Below are positions 25,668 to 34,828 of a stretch of DNA of 64,000 nucleotides, piece after piece. This DNA comes from Limnochorda pilosa. Its GTDB lineage: Bacteria > Bacillota > Limnochordia > Limnochordales > Limnochordaceae. Made by a program: the position numbers and the translations under genes. The stretch covers positions 1,426,001 to 1,490,000 of the forward strand of contig NZ_AP014924.1 in NCBI RefSeq assembly GCF_001544015.1, read 5' to 3'. The notes beneath the pieces were generated by a model. The model saw nothing but the letters and a program-made list of their open reading frames with translations. It searched no databases and was not told the origin of the DNA. Each line of letters opens with the position of its first letter. Within the stretch, counting starts at the first letter, position 1.

Positions 25668-27645
25668 GGCGGGCCTCCACCTCCTCCACCCTCAGGGTGC
25701 GGCGCAGCTCGCCCTCGCGCCCGTCCTCGTAGACGATGCGGGCGGTCACGTCCACCGTGTCGCCCTGGCCGTAGAGCGCCTCGATGACGGGCGCGTACCG
25801 CTCGGCGACGAGTCCCCGGCGGAGCTTCCGGGTGCGGGTCAGCTCGCCGTCGTCGGGGTCGAACTCCTTGTGAAGGTTGACAAACCGGCGGATCCGCAGC
25901 TCCTCGGGCAGGAGCCCGTTGACGCGGGCCACCGCCTGGCCGATCAGGCGATAGACCTCGGGCTTCTGGGAGAGGTCCGCGTACGAGGTGTAGGCGATCC
26001 CCCGCACCTCCGCCCAGTGGCCCACCGCCTGCAGGTCGATGCAGATCATGGCGGCCAGGTAGGGGCGCCTGTCGCCCACCACGGCCGCCTCCCTCACGTA
26101 GGGGCTGAACTTGAGGCGGTTCTCGATGTACTGGGGCACGAACCGGGTGCCGCCCTGGGTGCGCACCACGTCCTCCACCCGCCCCAGGATCACCAGGTGG
26201 CCGCGCTCGTCCAGGTAGCCCGCATCGCCCGTGTGGAACCAGCCGTCCACCACCGCCCGGGCGGTGGCCTCGGGGTTCCGCCAGTAGCCCCTGAAGACGC
26301 TGGGCCCCCGGACCAGGATCTCGCCCGAGTCGTCCACACGCAGCTCCGCCCCCGGCAGCGGCCGGCCCACCGTCTCCAGCCGCACCTCGTCGTCGCCCTG
26401 GGCCGCGGTGAGGGCGCCGTTCTCCGTCTGGCCGTAGAACTGCTTCAGGTTGACGCCCAACGCCCGGAAGTAAAGGAAGGTGTCCTCGCCGATGGCCTCG
26501 CCGGCCGTGAAGGCCCGCTGCACCCGGGCCAGTCCCAGCTGGTCCTTCAGGGGCCCGTAGATCGCGAGCTCGCCCACCCCCCGCCAGAGGCGCTGGAGCC
26601 AGGAGGGACGGCGACCCTGGAGGCGGGCTTTCTCCAGACCCGTGGCGAAGCCCATGAAGTGGCGGTAGAGGAGGCGCTTCAGGCGGGTGGACTCCTCCAT
26701 GCGCACCTGGACGGCGGTGAGCAGGTTGTCCCAGCTCCGGGGCGGGGCGAAGTAGAAGGTGGGCCCCACGGCCCTCAGGTCGCGAAGGAGCGTCTCCTGG
26801 CGCTCGGGGAGGTTGACGGTGAAGCGGAGCGCCAGCGCGGCCGCCACCGAGAAGGTGAAGTCGCCCACCCAGGCCATGGGGAGGTAGGCCACCGCCTCCT
26901 CATGCTCCTGGAAGTAGCCGGCCCGGTGCGCGTTGGCCACCGCCGCCAGCAGGTTGGCGTGGGTGAGGGGCACCCCCTTGGGAAGCCCCGTGGTGCCCGA
27001 GGAGTGGAGGAGCACCGCGACGTCGCCGGGCTGCACCTGGGCCAGGGCCCCTTCCAGGAAGCGGGGCTCCCGCTCCACCCGCAGCCGCCCCAGCTCCCGC
27101 ACTCGGGTGCAGGCGACGAGGGCGGGCTCGTCGTATGCGCCCAGGCCGCGGGGGTCGTCGTAGACGATGCGCTCCAGCACCGGGATGCGCTCGCGCAGCT
27201 CCAGCAGCTTGTCGACCTGCTCCTGGTCCTCGGCCAGAGCGAAGCGGGCGTCGCCCTGGGTGGCGATGTGGATCACCTCGTCGGGCACGGCGTCGGGGTA
27301 GACGGGGACGGGGATCGCCCGGATGAGGGTGGCGGCCAGCATGCCGAAGTAGAGCTGGGGGCGGTTGTCGCCGATGATCAGCAGCCCCTCGCCCGGACGC
27401 AGGCCCAGCTCCAGGAAGCCGGCGGCTGCCAGGGTAACCTCCTCGAGCGCGGCCTGCCACGGGTACTCGATCCAGATGCCCAGGTCCTTCTCACGGTAGG
27501 CCACGCGGTCCGGGTGCTCCCGGGCATTGCGGTCCAGGACCGCGGGGAGGGTGGAGGCGCCGAAGGGCGCACCGGCCAGCGGCGCGGCGGCGGGGGCGAC
27601 CGTCGATGCGGCGGCCGGTGCGGCCGCGTGCGGCTCAGCTCGCAT
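25651..27645 (-). CDS. Long-chain/aromatic acyl-CoA synthetase (AMP-forming)
   Basis: 664 residues. ANL-family motifs are intact: the P-loop LLHSSGTTGLPKG, YGQTENG, the hinge WFHTGDAGYLDERGHLVILGRVED, and a C-terminal TRTRKLRR with the catalytic Lys. It activates a carboxylic acid to its CoA thioester using ATP. Its place between livG and livH, overlapping both, suggests that the imported solute is trapped by thioesterification (inference). Length fits FadD15-like long-chain enzymes; aryl or branched substrates cannot be excluded. The first 25 residues are Ala-rich and may not be folded. Confidence 0.9.
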   Translation of the reverse strand: MRAEPHAAAPAAASTVAPAAAPLAGAPFGASTLPAVLDRNAREHPDRVAYREKDLGIWIEYPWQAALEEVTLAAAGFLELGLRPGEGLLIIGDNRPQLYFGMLAATLIRAIPVPVYPDAVPDEVIHIATQGDARFALAEDQEQVDKLLELRERIPVLERIVYDDPRGLGAYDEPALVACTRVRELGRLRVEREPRFLEGALAQVQPGDVAVLLHSSGTTGLPKGVPLTHANLLAAVANAHRAGYFQEHEEAVAYLPMAWVGDFTFSVAAALALRFTVNLPERQETLLRDLRAVGPTFYFAPPRSWDNLLTAVQVRMEESTRLKRLLYRHFMGFATGLEKARLQGRRPSWLQRLWRGVGELAIYGPLKDQLGLARVQRAFTAGEAIGEDTFLYFRALGVNLKQFYGQTENGALTAAQGDDEVRLETVGRPLPGAELRVDDSGEILVRGPSVFRGYWRNPEATARAVVDGWFHTGDAGYLDERGHLVILGRVEDVVRTQGGTRFVPQYIENRLKFSPYVREAAVVGDRRPYLAAMICIDLQAVGHWAEVRGIAYTSYADLSQKPEVYRLIGQAVARVNGLLPEELRIRRFVNLHKEFDPDDGELTRTRKLRRGLVAERYAPVIEALYGQGDTVDVTARIVYEDGREGELRRTLRVEEVEARRALPA

Positions 27646-28402
27646 GGTCGGCCTCCCCCAGGTAGGCGGCGATGACGGCGGGGGCGCCCCCCACCCGCGG
27701 GGGCGGCCCGTCGGCGATCTTGACGCCGTGGTCCAGCACCGCCACCCGGTCGCAGACGCCCATCACCACGTCCATGTGGTGCTCGATGAGGAGGATGGCC
27801 GCCCCCCGCTCCTCCCGGGTGTCGAGGATGAAGCGGGCCATGTACTCCTTCTCCTCCTGGTTCATGCCGGCCATGGGCTCGTCCAGGATCAGGAGCCGCG
27901 GCTCGGCCGCGAGGGCCCGGGCCAGCTCGACCCGCTTCTGGAGCCCCAGGGGCAGGAGCTCCACCGGCTCGTCGCGCACCGCCTCGAGCTGGAGGAAGTC
28001 GATGACCTCCTCCACCACCCGGCGCTGGCGGGTCTCCTCAGTCCGCCCCCACCACCAGTAGAGGGCGGCGCTGAGCACCCCGGCCCGGGTGTGGACGTGG
28101 CGGCCCAGCAGGATGTTCTCCAGCGCGCTCAGGCCCCGGAAGAGCGCGAGGTTCTGGAAGGTCCGGGCCACGCCCAGGCGAGCCACCCGGTGAGGCCGCC
28201 AGCCGGTAACGTCCTGCCCGGAGAGCAGGACCCGGCCTTCCTGGGGAGGGTAGAAGCCCGTCACCACGTTGGTGAGCGTGGTCTTGCCGCTGCCGTTGGG
28301 ACCGATGAGGCCTACGATCTCGCCTGCCTCCACGGAGAGGTCCACCGCCGAAAGGGCCTTCAATCCCCCGAAGCTGCGGTGGATCTGCTGGCACTGGAGC
28401 AT
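27635..28402 (-). CDS. livG: LIV-type ABC transporter ATPase (LivG-like)
   Basis: 255 residues. Walker A GPNGSGKTT, Q-loop VARTFQNLALFRGLSALENI (the ARTFQN phrase is diagnostic of LivG), the altered signature LPLGLQKRVE, and Walker B LLILDEPMAGMN are visible. It heads the operon livG-acyl-CoA synthetase-livH-livM-binding protein-livF. The ATG at 28402 follows about 100 bases without an obvious promoter match. Confidence 0.92.
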   Translation of the reverse strand: MLQCQQIHRSFGGLKALSAVDLSVEAGEIVGLIGPNGSGKTTLTNVVTGFYPPQEGRVLLSGQDVTGWRPHRVARLGVARTFQNLALFRGLSALENILLGRHVHTRAGVLSAALYWWWGRTEETRQRRVVEEVIDFLQLEAVRDEPVELLPLGLQKRVELARALAAEPRLLILDEPMAGMNQEEKEYMARFILDTREERGAAILLIEHHMDVVMGVCDRVAVLDHGVKIADGPPPRVGGAPAVIAAYLGEADHAS

Positions 28403-28500
28403 GGGGCCGCTTCGCTCCCCCGGACGGATGATGGTAGTGCCATTCGCTAGTGCATACAGAATTCCTCCCAGGTTTGGACCCGTGCGACGGTTGGCGTCCT

Positions 28501-28757
28501 TCAGGTGGCTTTCGAGCCCGCGACGAGACCGACCTGCACCCCCAGGTAGAGCAGGGGGTGGATCCGCCCCTGAAGGGACCCATGGCCGCGTTCCACCCCA
28601 GGAAGGCCGCGAAGAAGCCCAGCGCCGGGCCCCATGGGTTGCCGGGCTCGTGATCGAGCACGGCCAGCGCCGCGGCCACCAGCTACACGCCCCAGCGGGC
28701 CACCTCCAGCCCGATGAGGGAGACCCGGGCGTCGCGCCCCGCCGATGTCGCCGTCAC
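28501..28757 (-). pseudogene. Decayed membrane-sensor remnant (histidine-kinase-like N terminus)
   Basis: From a GTG at 28757 the frame reads into an amphipathic start (SLIGLEVARWGV), hits an in-frame TAG at 28685-28683, and continues with two hydrophobic stretches (LVAAALAVLDHE; GPALGFFAAFLGWNAAMG). A one-base shift then leads to RIHPLLYLGVQVGLVAG and a stop at 28501. This layout resembles the membrane part of sensor kinases that often follow ABC-2 exporters, but no kinase domain remains. The remainder of 28403-28500 shows no gene. Confidence 0.5.
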
Positions 28758-28764
28758 CGCCGCC

Positions 28765-29868
28765 TCACTCCCACCGGAAGCGCCAGACGGCCACGGCCAT
28801 GGCCGCCACCATCCAGAGGGTGAGGTAGCCCAGCCCGCCCAGGTGATCGAAGAGGGTGCCTGTGCCCGAGGCGATGGCGCGCAGCGCGTCCACCAGCGGC
28901 GAGAGGGGCAGCCGGCCCAGGAAGGGCTGGAGCACCTCGGGCATCATCTCCCGCGGCCAGAAGACGCCCGAGAGGAACATCATGGGGAAGGCCACCAGGT
29001 TGCCCAGGTTGCTGGCCGCCTCGGCCGTGCGGGAGACGGTGGAGATGGCCATGCCCAGGGCCAGGAAGGCGACCGAGCCCCACGCGGCCACGACGGCGTA
29101 CTGGAGCAGGTCCCCCTGGGTGCGGGCGTGGAAGACGTAGGTCCCCACCAGGAAGATGATCGCCGCCTGAAACAGGTTCACGACCGTGAAGCGGCCGATC
29201 AGCCCCGCCAGGAAACCGCCGGGCCGGAAGGGCGTGGTGAGCACCCGCTTCAGGACCTTCTGCTCCCGGTAGTTGGCCACCACCCAGGTGACCCCCATGA
29301 GCCCCGTCTGCATCAGCGTCATGGCGATGATGCCGGGCAGGAGGTAGTCGAACATGCTGAAGCCCTGGCCCCCGCGGGCCTCGGCCGTCACCGTGACCCG
29401 GGCGGGCCGGCCGGTGATGCTCTGGTCGAAGCGGTTGGCCACCTCGCGGATCACCGCCACCCCCGCCTGGGCCGACTGGCTGGCCGCGTCGTGGTAGACG
29501 GTGACCGGCAGGGGCTCGGAGCCCACCGGCCAGGCCGCCGGCGCCTCCGGCAGAACCACCACCAGGCTCGCCCGGCCCTGCTCCAGGTCCTTCATGGCGA
29601 CCTCGAGGGTCTCCTCACGCACGGTGAAGAGGTCCATGTGCTTCAGCGCCGTTATAAAGGCCTCTCCAAACGAAGGTCCGAAGGAAGGCGAGCCTGCAGT
29701 GCTCCGGGGCACCACGGCCACCACGTCGAAGTGGAGCGCCGAGTCGCCGAAGACGCTGCCGATGAGCCCCATCAGGAGGACGGGGAAGAGGATCCCCCAG
29801 AACATCGCGCTCCGGTCGCGCACGTAGGTGAGAAAGCTCATGCGAACGACGGCCCAGATCCCCTTCAC
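28765..29868 (-). CDS. ABC-2 type exporter permease
   Basis: 367 residues. An N-terminal helix (MFWGILFPVLLMGLIG) is followed by an extracytoplasmic domain of about 150 residues and five C-terminal helices (FDYLLPGIIAMTLMQTG; FPMMFLSGVFWPREMMP). This is the DrrB/NatB-like ABC-2 architecture. It exports an unknown compound or lipid. The GTG start at 29868 overlaps the ATPase stop as GTGA. The upstream ATPase is its energy partner. Confidence 0.88.
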   Translation of the reverse strand: MKGIWAVVRMSFLTYVRDRSAMFWGILFPVLLMGLIGSVFGDSALHFDVVAVVPRSTAGSPSFGPSFGEAFITALKHMDLFTVREETLEVAMKDLEQGRASLVVVLPEAPAAWPVGSEPLPVTVYHDAASQSAQAGVAVIREVANRFDQSITGRPARVTVTAEARGGQGFSMFDYLLPGIIAMTLMQTGLMGVTWVVANYREQKVLKRVLTTPFRPGGFLAGLIGRFTVVNLFQAAIIFLVGTYVFHARTQGDLLQYAVVAAWGSVAFLALGMAISTVSRTAEAASNLGNLVAFPMMFLSGVFWPREMMPEVLQPFLGRLPLSPLVDALRAIASGTGTLFDHLGGLGYLTLWMVAAMAVAVWRFRWE

Positions 29869-30860
29869 TCTCGGAGCCCCCTTCCGGTGAGGCGCAGGAA
29901 GACGTCTTCCAGGGTGGCGTGCTCGACCCGCAGGTTGCGGAAGGCGACGCGACCCGCCTGCTGCAGCTCGATCAGCGCCTGCAGGGTGGCGGGCGCCTCG
30001 GTGGTCCGGAGGGCGACGGCCTCGTCGTCGTTCTCCGGGTGGAAGAGGCCGTCCACGCCCGGAAGCTGCCTGAGGAAGGCCAGGTCGTCGTCCTCTGCGG
30101 CCGCCGCCGGCCCGCTCTCGGGAAGGCCCGCCCGCTGTACCACGCCGTTTCGCACCGCGAGGCCCTCCAGCACCACCACCGCCCCGGGCGCGTGCCGGGC
30201 CACCAGGCGGTCCGGGCGGTCCAGGGCCAGGATGCGCCCGTGGTCCATGATGGCCACCCGGTCGCAGAGCTCCTCGGCCTCTTCCATGTAGTGGGTGGTG
30301 AGGATGAGCGTGCGCTCCTCGGCGCGGATCTGGCGGATCACGTCCCACAGGTTCCGGCGGGCCTGGGGGTCCAGGCCCGTGGTGGGCTCGTCGAGGAAGA
30401 CCAGGCGAGGATCGTTGATCAGGGCCAGGGCCACCGAGAGGCGCTGCTTCTGGCCCCCCGAGAGGTCGCGCACCAGGGCGCGGCGGCGCTCGCCGAGCCC
30501 CATCCGCTCCAGGAGCGGCCGCACCGGCAGCGCCCGCCGGTGGAAGGCGGCGAAGGTGCTCAGGGTCTCCTCCACGGTGAGGAGCTCGAAGAAGCCTGCC
30601 TCCTGCAGCTGCACCCCGATGGAGGCCCGCACCGCCTGCGGGTTCCGGACCACCGAGTGGCCCGCGACCTCCGCCTCGCCGCCGTCGGGCCGCCGCAGGC
30701 CCTCCAGGATCTCCAGGGTCGTGGTCTTGCCGGCCCCGTTGGGGCCCAGGAGGCCGAAGACCTCGCCCTCGGCCACCTCGAAGTCGATGCCGGCCACGGC
30801 CACCGTCTCGCCGTAGCGTTTCACCAGGCCCTGCACGCGTACCACGTAGCTGCGCTCCAT
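29865..30860 (-). CDS. ABC-2 exporter ATPase
   Basis: 331 residues. Walker A GPNGAGKTT, signature LSGGQKQRL, Walker B LVFLDEPTTGLD and the switch region LTTHYMEEAEELCD are complete. The C-terminal 100 residues, typical of DrrA-like exporters, end in HATLEDVFLRLTGRGLRE. The ATG at 30860 has a GAGGGGA site. The 184 bases upstream (30861-31044) carry no gene. Confidence 0.92.
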   Translation of the reverse strand: MERSYVVRVQGLVKRYGETVAVAGIDFEVAEGEVFGLLGPNGAGKTTTLEILEGLRRPDGGEAEVAGHSVVRNPQAVRASIGVQLQEAGFFELLTVEETLSTFAAFHRRALPVRPLLERMGLGERRRALVRDLSGGQKQRLSVALALINDPRLVFLDEPTTGLDPQARRNLWDVIRQIRAEERTLILTTHYMEEAEELCDRVAIMDHGRILALDRPDRLVARHAPGAVVVLEGLAVRNGVVQRAGLPESGPAAAAEDDDLAFLRQLPGVDGLFHPENDDEAVALRTTEAPATLQALIELQQAGRVAFRNLRVEHATLEDVFLRLTGRGLRE

Positions 30861-31044
30861 CTGGTCCCCTCCCGCGCGCGGATCTCCCAGACCCCTTTCC
30901 ACGCCTCCAAGGATACCAGTTCCGGGCGCGGAAGGGGAGTCACGGCGGGCACGGGGCGGGATGAGCCGGGTCATACGGGGCGGAGCAGGGAGGGCGGGGA
31001 GCGCGAGCGGAGCACGCAGGGCCGGGCGCCAGGGGATGGGCGCT

Positions 31045-31512
31045 TCAGCCTCCGGCCGGGGAGCGGGCGGCCTCCTCCACCACCCGCTGGAGGCGACGCT
31101 CCACCAGGTCCATGGCCCGGTTCCCGGCCTGGTAATGGCGGAGCTTTCCCTCGCCGTCGAAGACGTAGTAGGCGGGCGTGTACTGGTTCTCGAAGCGGTC
31201 GCTGATGGCCAGCTCCGAGTCCACGGCCACGGGCTGGGTGATGCCCAACCCTTCGGCGGTCTCACGCACCTGCCCCAGGTCCGTGTCGGTCTCACGCAGG
31301 GGCATGTGGACCGAGATCACCTGCAACCCCCGGGGGGCGTAGGTGTCGCGCCAACCGTTCACCTGGGGCATGGACTCCTTGCAGACCGGGCAGGAGACGG
31401 CCCAGAAGTGGACGAAGACGGGGCGGCCTCCCCCCACGGTCTCGGGCTTGCCGTTCAGCCAGGCCGTCGCCCCCTCCAGGGACGGGAGCGGGCTCTTCAA
31501 GTGCATGGGCAT
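31045..31512 (-). CDS. Thioredoxin-like redoxin (TlpA-type, CPVC active site)
   Basis: 155 residues. The active-site motif FWAVSCPVCKESMP with both cysteines lies at about 37-50, followed by a thioredoxin fold with the cis-proline region YTPAYYVF. There is no signal peptide, so the protein is probably cytoplasmic. It lies 53 bases after the peroxiredoxin gene on the same strand and may be its reductant (inference). I chose the ATG at 31512, with GGAGG nine bases upstream, over the ATG six bases later. Confidence 0.85.
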   Translation of the reverse strand: MPMHLKSPLPSLEGATAWLNGKPETVGGGRPVFVHFWAVSCPVCKESMPQVNGWRDTYAPRGLQVISVHMPLRETDTDLGQVRETAEGLGITQPVAVDSELAISDRFENQYTPAYYVFDGEGKLRHYQAGNRAMDLVERRLQRVVEEAARSPAGG

Positions 31513-31565
31513 GGGTTTTCGCCTCCGATGCCGGGTTCGATGGGCTGCAGGCCGGACGGGGCGTC

Positions 31566-32120
31566 TCAGCGGGCGGCCAGGGTGCGCTGCCCGGGCCGCC
31601 AGTTGGCCCCGCAGAGCTCCCCCGTCTGGAGTGCCTGCAGCACCCGCAGGGTCTCGTCCACGCTGCGGCCCACGGCATTCTCGTGGACCACCTCGTAGCG
31701 CACCCTGCCGTCGGGGTCGATGAGAAAGAGGCCCCGCATGGCCGTTCCCGTCTCCTCCACCAGGACGCCGTACCTGCGGGAGACCGCGCGGGTGGGGTCG
31801 CTGGCCAGGGGGTAGTGGATGGGGCCCAACCCTTCCGGGTCTCCGTCGGGCGGGCTCTTGATCCAGGCCCGGTGGACCCACACCGAGTCGACGCTGCAGC
31901 CCAGGATGTCGGCCCCCAGCTCTTTGAAGTCGTCGAAGCGCTCGCTCAGGGCCCGGATCTCCGTGGGGCAGACGAAGGTGAAGTCCGCGGGGTAGAAAAA
32001 GAAGACGAGCCACTGCCCGCGGTAGTCCTGCAGGCGCACGGGCTCGTCCAGCCGCTCGAGGTTCTTGGTGCTGGGCATCTCGAAATCGGGTGCGGGCTTG
32101 CCCACCAGGGTCACGGTCAT
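31566..32120 (-). CDS. AhpC-type 2-Cys peroxiredoxin
   Basis: 184 residues. The peroxidatic cysteine is in FYPADFTFVCPTEI and the resolving cysteine in ELCGANWRPGQ (normally CPANW). The conserved Arg of the active site follows in the second half. The protein ends only nine residues after the resolving motif, so the C-terminal YF helix that makes many 2-Cys enzymes prone to hyperoxidation is missing. It reduces hydrogen peroxide and organic peroxides. Two adjacent ATGs occur; the second has the better spacing from GGAGGC. Confidence 0.9.
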   Translation of the reverse strand: MTVTLVGKPAPDFEMPSTKNLERLDEPVRLQDYRGQWLVFFFYPADFTFVCPTEIRALSERFDDFKELGADILGCSVDSVWVHRAWIKSPPDGDPEGLGPIHYPLASDPTRAVSRRYGVLVEETGTAMRGLFLIDPDGRVRYEVVHENAVGRSVDETLRVLQALQTGELCGANWRPGQRTLAAR

Positions 32121-32387
32121 CATGCCTCCAGATGCGGGGTCTGCCGGCCGCCCGGTGCCACGCCCCTGCCCGGCGTGCGCGGGTGAGCGACCCCGGAGCG
32201 GCCATGGGTCAATCTTCCCCGGCGGCGGGCACAGTATGAGGAGAGGAGGGGTCCCAGGGCAGGGGAGCGACCCTTCGGAGCGCCCGGGGGCCGCCGAGCA
32301 GGCCGCCGGCTCCATGCATCCATGCGTGAAGGAAGTCCATCCCAGGGCAACGAAGGTCGCGGTGGAGCGTGAGAACCACAGGGGAGG

Positions 32388-33377
32388 ATGGGGATGGAGC
32401 AGCTCTTGCGGGACGAGGTGGCCCAGGAGATGGCGGGCCACGACTTCCTCACCATTGCGGACCTCTCTTCGGAAGCCTTTCAGCGGATCATCGACGTGGC
32501 GGCCGTGCTCAAGCAGGCCCGGCGGGCGCCGTGGACCCGAGCGCTGCTGGACGGGCGCAGCCTGGCCATGATCTTCACCAAGGCCTCCACCCGCACCCGG
32601 GTGAGCTTTGAGGTGGGCATGCACGAGCTGGGCGGTTTCACCCTCTTCCTGAACCCCCAGGACCTCCAGCTCGGGCGCGGCGAGACCGTGGCCGACACGG
32701 CCCGGGTCCTCTCCCGGATGGTGGACGGCATCCTCATCCGTACCTACGCCCAGGCCGAGGTGGAGGAGCTGGCCCGGCACGCGACGGTCCCCGTGATCAA
32801 CGGGCTCACCGACAGCTACCACCCCACCCAGGTGGTGGCCGACTTCCTCACCCTGCGCGAGCACAAGGGCGACCTCCACCGGCTGGTGGTGACCTACGTG
32901 GGCGACGGGAACAACGTGGCCCACTCGCTCATGCTGGGGGCGGCCCGAGTGGGGATGGAGCTGCGGGTCTGCACCCCCGAGGAGCTCCCGCCGGACCCCC
33001 GGGTGGTGGCCATGGCCCGGCGCAAGGCCGAGGAGACAGGCGCCCGCATCGTGCTGGGTCGGGACCCCGAGGAGGCGGCCCAGGGTGCCGACGCCCTCTA
33101 CACCGACGTGTGGGCCAGCATGGGGCAGGAGGCCGAGCACGACCGCCGGGTGTCCATCTTGAGGAGGTACCAGGTGAACGAGGAGCTCCTGGCCCGCGCC
33201 CGGCCGGGGGCGGTGGTACTCCACTGCCTGCCGGCCCACCGGGGCGAGGAGATCACCGACGCGGTCATGGACGGGCCCCAGTCGGTGGTCTTCGACGAGG
33301 CCGAGAACCGGCTGCACGCCCAGAAGGCGATCCTCGCCCTCTTCCTGGGGGTGGGGGAGGGTCGGGCGGAGGTGTGA
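32388..33377 (+). CDS. argF: Ornithine carbamoyltransferase
   Basis: 329 residues, normal length. Carbamoyl-phosphate loop STRTR at about 67-71, HPTQ at about 145, and the ornithine-side HCLPAHRGEEI at about 284 are all intact. It makes citrulline from ornithine and carbamoyl phosphate in arginine synthesis. No other arg gene is in this window. The ATG at 32388 has AGGGGAGG five bases upstream. The next gene, a cDPGS-like GTPase, begins 109 bases downstream and may be co-transcribed. The 260 bases upstream contain no gene; a repeated atgcatccatgc near 32315 is the only regulatory-looking feature. Confidence 0.95.
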   Translation: MGMEQLLRDEVAQEMAGHDFLTIADLSSEAFQRIIDVAAVLKQARRAPWTRALLDGRSLAMIFTKASTRTRVSFEVGMHELGGFTLFLNPQDLQLGRGETVADTARVLSRMVDGILIRTYAQAEVEELARHATVPVINGLTDSYHPTQVVADFLTLREHKGDLHRLVVTYVGDGNNVAHSLMLGAARVGMELRVCTPEELPPDPRVVAMARRKAEETGARIVLGRDPEEAAQGADALYTDVWASMGQEAEHDRRVSILRRYQVNEELLARARPGAVVLHCLPAHRGEEITDAVMDGPQSVVFDEAENRLHAQKAILALFLGVGEGRAEV

Positions 33378-33486
33378 GCCCGGCAGGTCTTTCGGTACGA
33401 CGAAGGGAGGGGGACGGGCGGTGACGTCCGGAGGAAGGACGGACAGCAACGAGCTTGGGTCCGGCGGCCGTCAGGAGGTGAGGCGC

Positions 33487-34809
33487 GTGCGGCGGGTGGT
33501 GATCATGGGCGCCGCGGGGCGGGACTTCCACAACTTCAACGTCCGCTATCGGGAGGACCCCGGGGTGCGGGTGGTGGCCTTCACCGCCACCCAGATCCCG
33601 CACATCGAGGGGCGCGTCTATCCCAGAGAGCTCGCGGGGCCGCTCTACCCCCAGGGGGTCCCCATCGTGCCCGAGGCCGAGCTGGCCGGCCTGATCCGCC
33701 GGGAGTCCGTGGACGACGTGGTCTTCGCCTACAGCGACGTGCCGCACGTCTACGTGATGCACAAGGCCTCCGAGGTCCTCGCGGCCGGGGCCACCTTCCT
33801 TCTGCTGGGCCCTAGGGACACGTGGCTAAAGGCGAAGGTTCCCGTCGTCTCCGTGACCGCGGTGCGTACCGGCTCGGGTAAGAGCCAGACCACCCGGGCG
33901 CTGGCCCAGGCCCTCACCCGGTGGGGACGCCGGGTGGCGGTGGTGCGCCACCCCATGCCCTACGGGGATCTGGCCGCCCAGGCCGTCCAGCGCTTCGCCG
34001 CGTACGAGGACCTGGACCGCCACCGCTGCACCATCGAGGAGCGGGAGGAGTACGAGCCCCACATCGACCGGGGGAACGTGGTCTACGCAGGCGTGGACTA
34101 CGGGCGGATCCTGGAGCAGGCCCAGGCCGAGGCGGACGTGGTCCTGTGGGACGGGGGCAACAACGACCTGCCCTTCTACCGGCCGGACCTGGCCGTGGTG
34201 GTGGCCGACCCGCACCGGCCCGGGCACGAGGCCTCGTACCACCCCGGCGAGGCCAACGCGCGGCTGGCCGACGTGATCGTGATCAACAAGGTGGACACCG
34301 CGGATCCCGAGCAGGTGGCCGAGGTGCGGCGGAACCTGGCCTTCCTCAACCCCGGGGCGCGGGTGATCGAGGCCGGCTCGCCGATCCGGCTGGAGAACGG
34401 GGCGGACCTGGCGGGCAAGCGGGTGCTGGTGGTGGAGGACGGCCCCACCCTCACCCACGGCGGCATGAGCTACGGGGCCGGCGTGCTGGCCGCCCGGAGG
34501 GCCGGCGCGGTCCTGGTGGACCCCCGGCCCCATGCGGTGGGCTCGCTGCAGGAGACCTTCTCCCGCTTCCCCCAGCTGGGCGAGCTGCTGCCCGCGATGG
34601 GCTATGGGGAGGAGCAGGTGGCCGAGCTCGGCGAGACGATCCGGCGGGCTCCGGTGGACGCGGTGGTGATCGGCACGCCCATCGACCTCCGGCGGGTGGT
34701 GCCCATCGACAAGCCGACCGTAAGGGCCTACTACGACCTGGACGCTTCGAGCGCGGCGGCCCTGGAGGACGTGCTGCGGGAAAGGCTCCCGGGGCTCGCA
34801 CCGTCCTAG
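33487..34809 (+). CDS. Cyclic 2,3-diphosphoglycerate synthetase-like GTPase
   Basis: 440 residues. An N-terminal Rossmann-like part (RRVVIMGAAGRDFHNFNVRY) precedes a P-loop (TGSGKSQTTRA at about 139), a DGGNNDLPF switch and a NKVD motif. The set matches the cDPGS family known from methanogenic archaea, whose archetype cyclises 2,3-bisphosphoglycerate with ATP. Bacterial relatives are usually only called GTPases. The start is the GTG at 33487 with AGGAGG eight bases before it; a GTG at 33421 is also open. Whether this protein makes cDPG is unknown. Confidence 0.75.
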   Translation: MRRVVIMGAAGRDFHNFNVRYREDPGVRVVAFTATQIPHIEGRVYPRELAGPLYPQGVPIVPEAELAGLIRRESVDDVVFAYSDVPHVYVMHKASEVLAAGATFLLLGPRDTWLKAKVPVVSVTAVRTGSGKSQTTRALAQALTRWGRRVAVVRHPMPYGDLAAQAVQRFAAYEDLDRHRCTIEEREEYEPHIDRGNVVYAGVDYGRILEQAQAEADVVLWDGGNNDLPFYRPDLAVVVADPHRPGHEASYHPGEANARLADVIVINKVDTADPEQVAEVRRNLAFLNPGARVIEAGSPIRLENGADLAGKRVLVVEDGPTLTHGGMSYGAGVLAARRAGAVLVDPRPHAVGSLQETFSRFPQLGELLPAMGYGEEQVAELGETIRRAPVDAVVIGTPIDLRRVVPIDKPTVRAYYDLDASSAAALEDVLRERLPGLAPS

Positions 34810-34828
34810 AAGAGAGGAGGGTTCTCGT

